Of a DNA stretch of 64,000 nucleotides, positions 34,209 through 45,756 are shown piece after piece. Position numbers and translations under genes: made by a program. The first letter of the stretch is position 1. Each line of letters begins with the position of its first letter. The DNA comes from Pohlia nutans (Eukaryota > Streptophyta > Bryopsida > Bryales > Mniaceae), in the NCBI GenBank assembly GCA_022496805.1, contig CM040089.1:1242501-1306500 (forward strand). The letters are read 5' to 3'. A model generated the notes under the pieces. That model ran no database searches. It worked only from the letters and a program-made list of their open reading frames with translations, and was not told the DNA's origin.

Positions 34209-37200
34209 GCACGTGATACCGGATACTCCCCTAGAACGCACTTTTTCGTATTAAAAGCGCTCGTAGAGGTGATTTCCGGGTTATCGTTCCGCGGAGATTC
34301 TGTGAAGTGGGAGGTTTCCGGAGATGGTCCCGGACTGGTGACTCCTCTCTCTCTATCACCAGCTGAATTCCTCTTTCTTACTGAACCGGATCTTCTTCTA
34401 CTGACCGACCTGGTTGCGACTAGATCCGGTTTCCTTCCGAGGAGGACTCCTCACTAACCTTCCTCTCCCCGGTCCACCTTTGTGACCTGATCCGGTTTCG
34501 TTTAACCTCTGTTTCCCCTCAGAGGGTTCTCCATTCACATTAGTGGTGCTGGATTGAAAGACACACCCCTCCCTACTGATTCAAGTGATGGGAACTTCAC
34601 TACCTTCCAGTTTAACTCACAAAACTCCTAATCCCGGGTACTCACCGTACTGCCCTTCAACTGCTAGTTTTACCCAACCGGCAGCCGTGTCACACAAGCG
34701 CAACCCGGTTTCCCCTTTTTCTCCAATTACTACAACGACTTACTAACCGGGATAGACACTATCCGGGGAGTCCGGAACTAATATTCAGGAATTCTAGCGC
34801 CCTATCTTACTCCGGTGATCCCGTACTCCCCTTCGCTTGGACCTTTCGAGTGCTGGCACCTCAACTGGACTACCCGTCCAAGAGTTCTGTGCAACCTAGT
34901 GTACACCCTCCAAACTGCTCAGCCACTAACCCAGATCACCTAGCATACGGAACTTGGAAACCACTCTTTCAAATAGCCCTCAAATCATCCAAAAACCCGT
35001 ATTCGGACTTCAAACCCGAATCACTCGAGGACCCGGCTTGCCTACCCGGTTACCAAGGGACTCTTGACCACTGTACCATTCCACAAACAACCACACAACA
35101 CATACACAATTTCCGGATAATGCTCTATAGCAATTTGCTTTCAAGGAAACAATAATACAAAAAGACCCCAAGAATGCCAAGCATTCCTGGGCAAGTAGTG
35201 ATCCCCATCCACCCGACCGGAATTCCTGCTGAGATCCTACAAAACCGGGATCCGGAAATCAAGGGAAATCACAACAAAAGGTCCCAATCCTATCCTACTG
35301 GTAAAAGCGCCTAACCTACCACACACCAAAAAGCCCTATGTACACGCGGGCTAGTCTACCTAGCCTAAGTACCTACCACCTAGCCTGATCCGGTTCACAC
35401 AGCCTTCCGGATATTACTAGTCATCCTGTCCCTCCGGACTACTGGCTCGGTCACCGTCAGAGTCCTCTTCCTGTTCTGGGTTGGACTTCGGGGAAGCATC
35501 CTCCTTCTTCTTTGACCGGCGCTCCCAGACTTCATCCTGGTCACCTCCCTCCTCGGACTCCGGTCGACTCTCGTTCGGCTCGTCCTCCTGGGTCTCATGC
35601 TCCTTCGGTTCGCCCGCATCCACTTCGCGCTCCTCTGGTTCGCCAGCATCCGTTCTGTCTTCCTGGCCACCCGTATCCGATTGGCCGTCCACCTCTTGGT
35701 CTTCCCCGGGTCCTAACTCCTTACCCGGGGTGGTCCCGGTCTCCGCCAGATCAACGGCCTGGTCTGCCAAATTGGCCAGGCTGGCCTATGACTGGTCTCC
35801 TCCAAGACTTGCATCCAGATTCCCCCGCGGCATACTCAACACCGGACTCGCAGCCGGTCTTGAAGTCTACTCCGGAGTAGATTGTCCCCTGGCTATCATC
35901 CTATCCATCTCCCCCATTCCCGGTGCATCCTGTGATACATAGAATGGGGCCAACAATTCACTACTGGCTAGGAGTGCATTCGTACCTCCCTGATTTGCCT
36001 CCCTTTCATCCGGTCCGGACCCGGATGGAAATCTCGCCTGGTTCTCCGCCAGTAGTTTCCGGAACTCCACCAACCCTCCCTCGACCCTTGCGGCGTACTT
36101 CTTCACCACATTCGTCACTCGAGCAACAAAGTCCAATCCGGCTTCGACCACCTTCTCCTCGTACAACCGGGCCTCCGTCTGGGCCTTCCCATCCGGTTTG
36201 AAAAGTGACTCGAGGAGCTGGTAAGTGGGCGACTTTTGCCCCTCCAGAGCCCGGATCTCATCCTGTAGCTCTAGCAGTACCAGGGCCCTCTCCAAAGCTT
36301 CCTTCTGGAGCTTCTCTACCTCCTTCCTCATCTTCCGGACAATCCCCGGATACTTCTCCACCTGCGTACTCCGGATGGCATTCCCAACCTCCTTCATCGA
36401 AGTATAGAAGGGATGGTACTTCCCTTCTACCTTCTCTAGAGCCTCCCTGACCGGCTTGAAGAAGTCCTCCTCTCATTCGCGCAAGGGAATGTCCTCCAGT
36501 TCCGGTTCTGTATTCCGGGGGGCCCGCTCATAAGTTCGGATCTCCTCCGGGTACTCCTCTTCGTCCTGCACCGGTTGCGAGCCTCGCGCCGTCTTGGTTT
36601 TTACTTTGACGTTCGTCTGACGTCCGCTCGACTCCGGTACCCGTCCCCTCTTCCCCCGGCTATGCACCGGTGTTGTCTTCCTGTGCTTCCTCTTTGGATG
36701 GACCCTAAAACCGGTCACAATCGTGTCCTGATCCTCGTCCTCTTCTTCCTCCTTTTCCTCCGGAATCCTCAGGCGCCTCTTCACCTGCCCTTGGGGCGCT
36801 CCCGTAGAGGTAGTCGCCTCGTCCGGTGCCTCCTGGTCCGGTTCCTCCTCGGACTCCGATCCGTCCGGAGTCTCCAGGAGTTTCTTGAGTTGGCCTCGGG
36901 TGCGCGCCCTAAAGGGAACCGCCTCCACCGGTGTACTCTGGCCCGGTTCCCCCTCCTCTGCTCGGGTCTCCGAGGGCCCCAGTTGGCCTTCCTCTGCATC
37001 CGGATCGGCCGCTACTGGTGCCTCCACATCTCTCACTTCCTGCTCTTCCCGTTCTTCCTCGTCCGGACTGTCCTCGTCTTTCTCCTCGCTCTCCTCCGGA
37101 TTCCCCTCCCGGGTCCTTGGCGGCTCCCGATCTACGACTTTCCGGCGGCTCTCCCATTAATCTCTCTTCCTAACCGTGAGGAGTCCGTACTCTGCATACA

Positions 37201-37640
37201 AATGATAAACAAAAGGGGTTAGAGGACATCCCTTTTTCCCTCCAATTTTGAGCGCTTCCCGGCGTACCAACTCGTGCACGATGAGTCCCTACCCGATTTT
37301 CCGGTTGTCTAGGTAGGTCTCATAAATGGCCTTCATCAATTTGATCGTGCAGGTGATGGGTTTGTCCGGGCTCAAGATGGGCACCAAAAACTACAGCAGG
37401 CGCCTCTCCCGGTCGTCCCTGCAATCCTCCACCCGGAAACCGTCCTTCTCAGAAACCGGTTTAGTAAACCTCTCCTTCACCCATCCGGAATCTTGCTTGC
37501 TTCTGTCATATCCAAACAGGCTGTTAGGGAATTTGTACGTCACACACCAAAGCTTCGAGTTCCATTTCCTCCATTGCCCCGGTTTTCGCTGTCCCGGAAT
37601 TCCGCCACCACCCGGTTTCCTCCTAACTCCTGCAACATAG
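34209..37640 (-). mobile_element. GC-rich retroelement-like remnant with broken acidic/coiled-coil frames
   Basis: An abrupt GC rise begins at TGATACCGG (34209). On the minus strand a chain of frames separated by single stops reads from about 37600 to 35417: a lysine/arginine-bearing globular part, an acidic Glu/Asp/Pro-rich part with a basic KRKHRK patch (36473-37036), a coiled-coil-like part (35867-36397) and an acidic tail (35417-35770). One long ancestral frame of about 700 residues is likely. The block downstream (34209-35400) may be an LTR or 3' region, since its minus-strand end reads TATCA. No protease, reverse transcriptase or integrase is seen. A gag-like or plant-mobile-domain protein is a guess. 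Confidence 0.5.
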
Positions 37641-37963
37641 CGTCATCGTGGAGGTCCCAGGGCAGGTACAGAAACTCCTCGCACCCAATTTTGCGTAAAT
37701 CCTTCTGCAATTGCTCCCTGTGTCCCACATTTTGCTGTACTAGTCCGTCTTGGAATGCATCGTCTAGGCATGACTTGCAGAATAAGTGACCGCAAGTAGT
37801 TGCTACTATTGTATTAGTGGCTTGGTGTACGCAACTGTCGCAAACGCCCAACCATGTATCCGCTTCATTTGTGGGATGGTCAACGGAAGTCTGACGTGCG
37901 TCCATGATACGGTTTTGATGATTTTTGTCAACTAAAAGCTCTTCAATAACTCGGCACTGAAAC
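37640..37963 (-). pseudogene. RING-finger exon, truncated
   Basis: Starting after an acceptor CAG (37964-37966), the minus-strand frame contains CDSC, a short spacer, then CGHLFCKSC: the first six zinc ligands of a RING (C-x2-C, C-x-H-x2-C-x2-C). The expected last C-x2-C pair is absent, and the frame runs on into the GC-rich block at 34.2-37.6 kb. So it is either a host E3-ligase exon cut by that insertion or a RING captured by the element. Upstream exons were not found. Confidence 0.55.
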
Positions 37964-37980
37964 CTGAACAATCGGATAAA

Positions 37981-39519
37981 GAAGTTACTAAGTTACAAAT
38001 AAACAATCATACACTCTCTACTAGAGACATGCATGATCTAGTTCGAGAATAGTATACATTAAACGAGACATTAAATGGACATTTTCCTTGATTTGGCATG
38101 TTTCAAGGAGCCATAATTGCAATCGTGAATATTCTAGTGCACAAAGTTGAAGATAACTAGGATTGGTATAGTTTTGAGGTACGTCTAGAAAGGTGCCAGT
38201 TTCTAGTTCAATTCCTCCATTCCAACAAATATTCATCAATTTGTGAGTATTCTAGTGCTTGCGACGTTGAATAACGGGAGTCAAGAATTGAAATTGTTCA
38301 TTTCCTAGCTAACAAAATTTCCTAGAAGGCTAGATAACCACAACTAGCTAGAGATGGGCATGATGTGTGAACAAATATCCAGGCATGTATAACCTGAACT
38401 GGCCATGATGTTGCAACTGGCCACGCACGAACTTGTTACTTAGTTATAATTTAAACAATAGGTTTTGCAGTGATTGGAAGTCACTTGTAGACAAAACTCT
38501 GAACTTTAATTCCGTGTCTAATATATGTTACACAAAAACTATACGTTGTTTCTATGGTTACGTGGTAGTGAATATGCATAATGGAAAGAAAGGGGAAAAT
38601 GACATTTGTGATCGATCGTAGCAATACCAACCATTGTTGCAAAAGCATGAGAAGGGTCCAAAGAGAGTGATGAATATAACCTATTTAAATAATACTTTGA
38701 GCACTGCCAAAGAGTTTGGACATGCGCTGCCTCGCTTAAACAACACAAATCTCCCTCCTTTGCACGTTGGCTTTGCTCCCACAAAAAATCGCACTCACCG
38801 CATGCCTAGCTCAATGTGGAAAGAAATGACAGTGGGAATAGAAGACACCAAAGGCGAGAGAAGGTGGAAATGGTTTCTAACATGAAGGATGGAGCCCTTT
38901 TATAGGGTTTGTGGATGAGTCTCGGTGGCGGAACTCAATCAATCCGAGCCTCGAGCGGTAGTTGGTATGAAGTGCCAACTATCGAGATAGATATACTCAA
39001 TCTATGACGATCTATGGATCCATCTCAGTTAATGGTTAACATATCGCAGTCTCGGGAGTAAGGGAACCTCGTAAGCCCATATGCCGTGACCCTTTCTACG
39101 GATTTTTGACGTTCTTGGGAAATAGGATATTGGTTCTAGTTCTCCTATTAAGTTCTGGTAAGCACAAGCATATTCTCCATAACCCAATCTTACAAGAACA
39201 TCAACTCGCAATCGACCATATATTCTAGAGTCTTTTTCTAGCCTACGAAGATGCAAGGTCTGATCGACCTAAGTTCCACAACTAGATTTGAGAAAAGAAT
39301 CCAAAGTTCTCAATATTTTTGAATTGTATACAACAATGTGAGTTGTTGTCATTCCAAAGAAGCACAAAATTGAATAAGAATTCAATTGCTATCTTAAAAC
39401 AAGGATTTGAAATGTGTTCAATGTGAACCAAAGGGGGTTAAGAGGGATTTCACACCAAAATAAAGTCACCATGACTTTACAACACTATATTACATAATCA
39501 TTTTTTTGTTTTTCCTAAT
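37981..39519. other. Intergenic, nothing firm
   Basis: Several short frames (38021-38239, 38634-38885, 39029-39256) without recognisable families. A TTTTATAGGG string near 38898 could be an LTR promoter. No direct repeat pair was found. Confidence 0.3.
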
Positions 39520-40150
39520 ATGTTGAGTTTCCATTTGTCTCGCTTGGTTACTAATGGAATTTTGGTGGAGTAGTGTTTGGATGTGCTAATTCAAACTCAT
39601 CATTGGACATTTACAGTATGGTATGGTCCACTGGAATTCTTGTCCCTGGGCACTCTTTGGAGGATTTTGAGACTCGGTTTTGAGAATTTGAAAACTCCGT
39701 TTCGGAGAGAGAAAATATTTCTGTGAAATCTAAAGTGGTAGTATGGATTGTACCAATAGTAGAGAGAAAAAAGATTGATAGAGATTTAAAAGTTTGGTAT
39801 TATATTTAAATGGAGGATGAAACATAGGGTACACTTGTGGATTGTCACAGTGCATGTTAGTATGCATTCTAAATTCTAAAAGAAAAGGAGAACATAGGGT
39901 TGTAGATGGAATTTTGAGGTATGAATTTTTCTAGTGTTCAAATATGTGAAGAGAAATATATTCCAAATTTTTTGATATTTTTTGAATTGATTAAAGTTTC
40001 AAAATTCAAAATGTGTTGTTTTTGGGTGGGATTAATTATTTCTCTAGTTAATTTTGTTTTGATGGATTTCTTTTTTGAATGTACTTGAGAATGAAATTTT
40101 GCAAGTTGGATTATTTTTAGATTTTTTAATATAGAATCAAACATGAAACA
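39520..40150. repeat. Dispersed repeat family X, copy 2
   Basis: Aligned with 23143-23770 and 55990-56480. Its right part is cut off at about 40150, where a copia-like scrap begins. Confidence 0.7.
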
Positions 40151-40184
40151 GGTGTTGCTCCTGAAACAGGTGTTGCCTGAAACA

Positions 40185-40288
40185 ATGTCTAAGAGCGCCT
40201 TGTCTTCAAAGCATATCTCTATGTGGAATTTCCAGACTTGGAAGTTCGTGCCGTCAAAGACCTTAAGAGTTTGGTTTCGTTTCTCCAT
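40185..40288 (-). pseudogene. Ty1/copia gag N-terminal scrap
   Basis: The minus-strand frame starts with Met at 40288 and reads FDGTNFQVWKFHIE followed by KALLDIV, a clear match to the start of copia-type gag (the LDGxNYxxWKxxxE pattern). Only about 35 residues remain before it runs into repeat family X. Confidence 0.7.
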
Positions 40289-40375
40289 CGTGTAAGATTT
40301 GATGACTATCGTTTAAACAAGTGAAGGTAGAAGATACTAAAAATAAAAAATAAATAAAAAAAAACTATCTATTTG

Positions 40376-41150
40376 AGAATGTAAGAGTTAACCCTTAAGT
40401 GCCGAGGCGACCCAAAAGTGGTCATTCCAAATATAAAAAGTGTTGTAAAATGAGCTAGGAGTGTCCAAATTGAGTGTTTCTTGGGCCTAACCTATTTAGA
40501 ATCAAATTTCCTATAAGAATATGTCATTGGAATACTAAAAATGTGTTCACAAAAATTAAAAAAAATTAAAAATAACGTTGGGTGGTGTAGATGTTGGAAC
40601 AATCTACAAAAGTATCAGATTTGTAAATGTGTGAAAGAATGCATGATAAAGTATATATTTTGTATAGACGTACAAAGATAGATTATAAATTTCAAATTGA
40701 ATGTATGCAAATGGAGTCCTAAAATTCATCATATATGTTTTAAGAATATTCAAAGTTTTTCTTTTAAAATTTATTTATAAAAAATCTAAATGGTTTTGAT
40801 GATATTTAACCATATAGATGAAATTTAGAGATTACACATCACAACTTTCATATTTTACAAACTTCAAAAAATTCATATATAACACATATTATAACACATT
40901 TAGTTTGTAGCAAAAACCCTCAGGAACTTAAGGGTTAACTAACTTGAAACATGGAAAATATTCTGTTTGATCTATTCCTCAAGTGCCTATTCAAAAGCCT
41001 AAGAACGTAAGAGTTAACTAAAAATGGAGAAACTATTTTCTAATTCTTTCCTCAAATGCCTTTTCAAAAGCCTGTGAAAACGTGAGTTAACTAAGAAACG
41101 AGGAAAATATTTTCTAATCCTTTCCTTAAATGCCTTTTCAAATGCCTGTG
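40376..41150. repeat. Tandem repeat of about 72 bp, one unit split by a MITE
   Basis: Three to four units share GTAAGAGTTAACTAA and CCTTTTCAAAAGCCT. The first unit holds the TTAA element at 40392-40934; the units at about 41007-41021 and 41072-41084 keep the empty TTAA. Confidence 0.75.
40392..40934. mobile_element. TTAA-flanked piggyBac-like MITE, 543 bp, with in-window empty sites
   Basis: Left end CCCTTAAGTGCC, right end GGAACTTAAGGG, with TTAA on both sides (40388-40391 and 40935-40938). Neighbouring tandem units show the unoccupied sequence GTAAGAGTTAACTAA, so the insertion duplicated TTAA precisely. Non-coding. Confidence 0.9.
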
Positions 41151-41842
41151 TGTATTACTACTCGTCAAGGATAAACAAGTTAAGCATCTTGGCTATGGCT
41201 ATGGCTCGATATCGCTCTTTATTGCATTCTGGTAGTGAGAGTGCACAATCGTGTGTAAAATACGATGAAGAAATAGAAGAAAACTTTTCAGCGCAACGTT
41301 CCTCCGAAGTAGAAGCTCATAACCTAAAGAGTTTAATGTAAACTAAAGCGCAGATCACAACATTGACTAAGAAAGCAATGACACTTTATTTCTATCTGTG
41401 CAATATGCACGCCGTGATCACTACACAATTGTATCGTAGTATCTACAAGAACTAGAAACCTGTTCGCTTGACTCCTATTCTTTTTGCTGATATACTACAC
41501 TTGCACAAAATGCTCGGAAGTAAGCATAGAGAGAGATATACTATTTGTTCCGTGAGACTCCACTATGAGAAACATTTAGAAGGTAAAGCTATCAACAAAT
41601 TCATCTGTAACTATTGGTAACAGAACTCATCCGTAACTAATTGAGAATTCAAACTACTTGATCAGTGGATGAACGTACTTTGTATTACATCCAACATCAG
41701 GACATTAGTCCAACTATCACCACCATGTTTCCTCTCTTATTCCCGGAACACATGTTCAACAATCATTAGCGTGTTTCATCACGCTAACCTTGTACTATAC
41801 ACCACTATCCATATAGCCAAATAGTGACTATTAGTACATACA
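41151..41842. other. Spacer, one unassigned short frame
   Basis: A 63-codon plus-strand frame (41150-41341) has unbiased-looking coding composition but no known family. The rest resembles spacer next to Dr1 copy C (CTTGTACTATACACCACTATC landmark in part). Confidence 0.3.
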
Positions 41843-43735
41843 TTACATTTCTCTTGGTTTTTTAGCAAGCGTTGGAGCTCCATTGTTGTTCATGCGGGCA
41901 CGGGCTTCAGCAAACATTTTTTGTTGAGCAGCTGTAGCTTCTTCTTCAGTCATACGGCCCCCTGCTTCTTCCTTAGCTCGTTTCTTAGCTTCCTTTTCTC
42001 CTTGCTTCCTTTGTGAATAAAACAAATAGAAGAGTGTTGAATTCATTTCTTACAATACAGCTTAACAAATTATATACAATTTTTGCAACTACAGGTTGTT
42101 ACGTAATTCTCTGCAAGACGGAAATCCATTGCATCATCCACATTGATTCAAAGCGTACCAACTCATCGAGTTTGTATTGCTGATGAGTATTTTGAACTTC
42201 GCCTATGTACTCTTCAAAACCCAGGGTCTACACATGAATTCTCGGCTTGCTTATGTTAGAATGCATAAAGCGCACATTCAATACGTAAAACATACAAACA
42301 TGTCTTGTGACAACTAGCGAGTCTACTGAACTTGAACTTGGCTAGAGTCGATGACTAATGAGTAATTATGATCAATTATAGCTAACTCCGAGATTGAAGC
42401 AAGACATGACACGATTTCCGCTATAATTCAAAATATTCATAATTAGTGAAACTAAGAGATCGACTAAGTGTTGATTAGCAAAAAACATAATTATATTGCA
42501 AAGGACATATAAATAACGAATGATGAACTCCTAGAACGTGAACATAGACAATTATGTACTAGGACTCCGCTTTTGTTTGCACCACCAATGACGAAGTGAA
42601 AGGCCATGAAATCGAATAAGACGTGAAAAGCTAGATTAATGCACATAATGATCTTTGAGGGCGGAATGGAATAGTCATGGCCAGGAAGACCATGGAAGGA
42701 TGTGAAAGGCTAAGTTACATCATAGAAAACCACGCCCTAGAACTGTCGACTACCGGCTCGCGGCTCGCCAACTCATTTACAAACTCTACATCCGTTGGAA
42801 AGCCACAAGTGGAACCTATAGTCGTTAATACCGTTTTTCTAAACTAGCTCCGACCTAAAAACCTATAGTTATTACTAAAATTGAGTTCAAAGTGTACCTC
42901 AAGTGCTTGTAAAACGTGTTTTGGAGTAATAAGCCCTTTGGACATCTCCCCTGCTTCAGATGTCAGCATGTTGACAAACTCTGTAGGATTAGCCCGTTCA
43001 TTAGGGTTAGTAGGAAGAATTGATAAATGCTAAATGAGAGAAACGTAACATATAATACAACTCATGTTGTCTAGAAACACTATCGCTTGCAGCAACGCTA
43101 TGGCCTTTCCAAGATTTATAGTGTATTGAAGAAGAACTCCAATACGTCTCTTCTGAGATCACCAAGCTTGAATCAAGAATCTACTTTGTTCAGGACCCTT
43201 ACATGGATCGAGGTCCAAATACAAGAAAATTCTAGGGTTTGTACTGAAACCAAAAATAAAAAATAACTATAACATATAGATCAATTAGTGTTAATGTAAA
43301 CTAGACTACATGATGGACTTAGCTAGGTAGCGACTAATAGTCATGAAACCAAGTCAACCTGTGATTGAAAATGGAAACCAACATGTTGCAATCAATAGTG
43401 ATGAAGAGCTCACCAGTACAACATTCTTCCATTAAGTCTTGTACATCTTTAGCAACTCTGATATTTGGTGGCAACCTCTCCTTCATGATTTTCCTCAAAT
43501 TTTCTGCTTTGCAAAATAGTTACATAAACATTAGAAATTGTGCATCTTTAGTTTTAAAGTCGTTAGAAATTTTGAGCAATTCAGTTGTAAGCAAAAAGAA
43601 TTTGTACAATAACGATGCATGATAATGAAGCATTCTAGTCATTCACAAGCAAGAAGGCGTTCTCGTCAGCCAAAAACGACGGGAAGGGGGAAGAAAAAAA
43701 ACATTCTTACTTTTGTTGAACTTGGCAGGGGCCAT
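41843..43735 (-). CDS. Dr1 (NC2-beta) homologue, copy B, with a shifted splice acceptor
   Basis: Histone-fold subunit of the NC2 transcription repressor that binds TBP-DNA. Exons: 43735-43711, 43506-43414, 42980-42898, 42227-42159 and the last to 41843. Motifs match plant Dr1: LPPNIRVAKDVQDL, EFVNMLTSEA, ITPKHVLQALE, LGFEEYIGEVQ, RMTEEEATAAQQKMFAEARARM. The acceptor of the last intron is CACAA where copy C has CACAG, so the normal exon start (42010) is lost. The next AG, six bases downstream, restores frame at 42004 and costs two residues (about 143 aa instead of 145). It lies between spacer and the F module, as copy C does. Probably functional but possibly mis-spliced. Confidence 0.8.
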
Positions 43736-44205
43736 TTGTTTTGGATTGTAGGTAGGAGTTTTTTCGTGCAAATTATAGAAACTGAAACTAACAAAACTAT
43801 GCTTAGTTCAATCAATGACTCCAATCTTCAAAGCACTGAACAAAAAGCAATGAGACCAAGGACTCCTCGCACGCAACTCTATCAATAAGCTTTAGATAAT
43901 CATCATCACACGAAGCTCTCGGTTATATAGCTTATCCTTCACTACCGAGCCACAAACCTTATCATTGGCCAGGACAAAACAACCCCTTCTCTACTACCGA
44001 GAGACAAAGCTTATGGGAGTCCAAAACAACTTCCTCTCGACTACCGAGCCAGCCTCAACTTATAGGACAAAATAACTTAGTTTTTATAATCTCCAAAATA
44101 CAACCAAATGTGTATATCTTTTTGGGATATATATGTATATCTCAATGTTATCATTATTGAATTACTTGATGCTTTCAAGTCCTTTCTTTTGAGAAATGGG
44201 TCTAG

Positions 44206-44535
44206 CTCCGGGAAGTCACTTAGTGTAAATTTTGGGTATATATGAACGAACAAAGGGTATTTAATAGGGGGCTATGAAATAATTGGAATATTCCACTATT
44301 TATAATATATTTAGGGTATATTCCACATATATTATAGGAATATTCCTAGATTATTCCCAAATTGGTTTTAAGACACCCTATATTACTTCTATAAATTTAT
44401 AGTTTTTATCTCAAATGAACAAAAGACACCCTATATTACTTCTATAAATTTATAGTTTTTATCTCAAATGAACAAAAGACACCCTATATTTGTTCTCTCA
44501 TAGTTATTTAAATTCTTGACAGTGGCTTCCCCGGG
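44206..44535. mobile_element. 330-bp relative of the 2.27-kb element, 8-bp duplication
   Basis: Ends CTCCGGGAAGTCAC and, inverted, CCCGGGGAAGCCACTGTC. GGGTCTAG flanks both sides (44198-44205 and 44536-44543), while copy D has one GGTCTA at about 59618 with no insert. The subterminal sequence matches both ends of 26599-28867. Confidence 0.8.
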
Positions 44536-45024
44536 GGGTCTAGTGGTCACAACTACATTTTTTTCCCTTTCTTTTCACCTACATCATCCCAATGGTTGCC
44601 AAATTTCCATATGCCATCGCAAACAAAATGAAAACCCCTTGAAGGTGTAGACTAATATGCAATGAATCATTACCACAATTCTAACAAAAACTTATACAAA
44701 ATGTCGTTTATTATTACCAATCCTTATTTTAACCAAGGAGCATGCCGATCATATCCTTTCAATTTTATAGAAGAACAAATCTCTAGATTAAAATTTCCCT
44801 CTCCCCCCTTGAACTTTGCCAAATTTACTCATTCAAGTGATTCAACCAATGGTTTAGGGTTATTTTGCGAAATACTATTAATATCCGAGGTGTCCATCTT
44901 AAATCCGACCACATGGCATATCGGCTTTGGCAAGCCTTAAATGTGTTTTTCATTCACCTCAAAGGTTTTCATCCTTATGTGCTTTCTAAGCTTCATCAAA
45001 CATCTTATATAAGCTTCATAAAAC

Positions 45025-45331
45025 TCAAACGGGCCCATCGGGAATCGAACTAGGACCATCCAAATCATAATATAATGTCCTACACCAACCAACCATAGAC
45101 CCCACGAGCAAAGCCCAACCAAATCTCCTAATATACCTTACAAAACATGCAACAGTGCTAATTTTTCTGTCTTTCTCTTGTTTATTGATCGCTAAAGCGT
45201 CTATCCCTAACAAGGGAGAGTAGTTTTGCTTAAATAATCCTTGGCCGGTGGGCATTGAGTTATTAACATTATGAACAGACACTTTATTCACACTGGCCTC
45301 GCAAGGGTTCGGAGTTTCTATCTATCTATCT
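45025..45331. mobile_element. SINE-like retroposon with tRNA-like segment
   Basis: A 13-bp imperfect duplication, AGCTTCATAAAAC (45012-45024) and AGCTTTACAAAAC (45332-45344), flanks 307 bp; copy D has the site once. One end carries (TATC)n. Read on the minus strand, about 45038-45108 resembles a tRNA: a GGGTCTA acceptor arm that can pair with TGGGCCC, and a B-box-like AGTTCGATTCC. A relative lies around 27300-27900. The tRNA-like part is at the opposite end from the tail and in antisense, which is odd for a SINE. Confidence 0.5.
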
Positions 45332-45756
45332 AGCTTTACAAAACATCTAATAATTTTCTAGAAATTTGGGTTTTATTACCAAGTGTTGCTACTACAAGAG
45401 TGTTTAAGGACAAAAGAGCATATTCTTCCCACACTACAAGTTAACATGTGGTTCCTCATTCATGAGAGTCGGGAAAGTGTCGCTTTACACTCACTAGGTT
45501 TGAGATTGTCAACTCAACTGTAGATACTTGTATCGTGTGATGTTTGGCTAGAATGTTGTATCGGGAACCACCCGTGTATTATCCCCTGTAGAATGTAGCC
45601 AAGGGGCACATTTGACGAGGTGAGGTTCTCGATACTACATGTGTCCCGTGATGTTCCACACTCACCTCCTCTGACACAATGAAATGTGGAGATCACTATG
45701 TCACTTCTATGAAAATCAGTGCAGAGTTCTTGACAATTAATTTTCAATTATTTCTT

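Larger units (their letters stand above)
43800..45500. repeat. Dr1 upstream flank (F module), copy B
   Basis: Aligned with 59.1-60.3 kb and the split copy at 29.75-34.2 kb. Contains the insertions at 44206-44535 and 45025-45331 that the other copies lack. Presumed promoter region of Dr1 copy B. Confidence 0.7.

Noticed and set aside
35481..37222. Long plus-strand frames in the GC-rich block (for example 36575-37222)
   Set aside because: They are antisense shadows of the minus-strand acidic frame, whose Glu/Asp/Lys pattern is the one with coherent composition across consecutive frames.
39421..39450. GGGGTTAAG string as another TTAA-element end
   Set aside because: It has no preceding GTGCC, GGACC or AACG type terminal sequence and no partner end.
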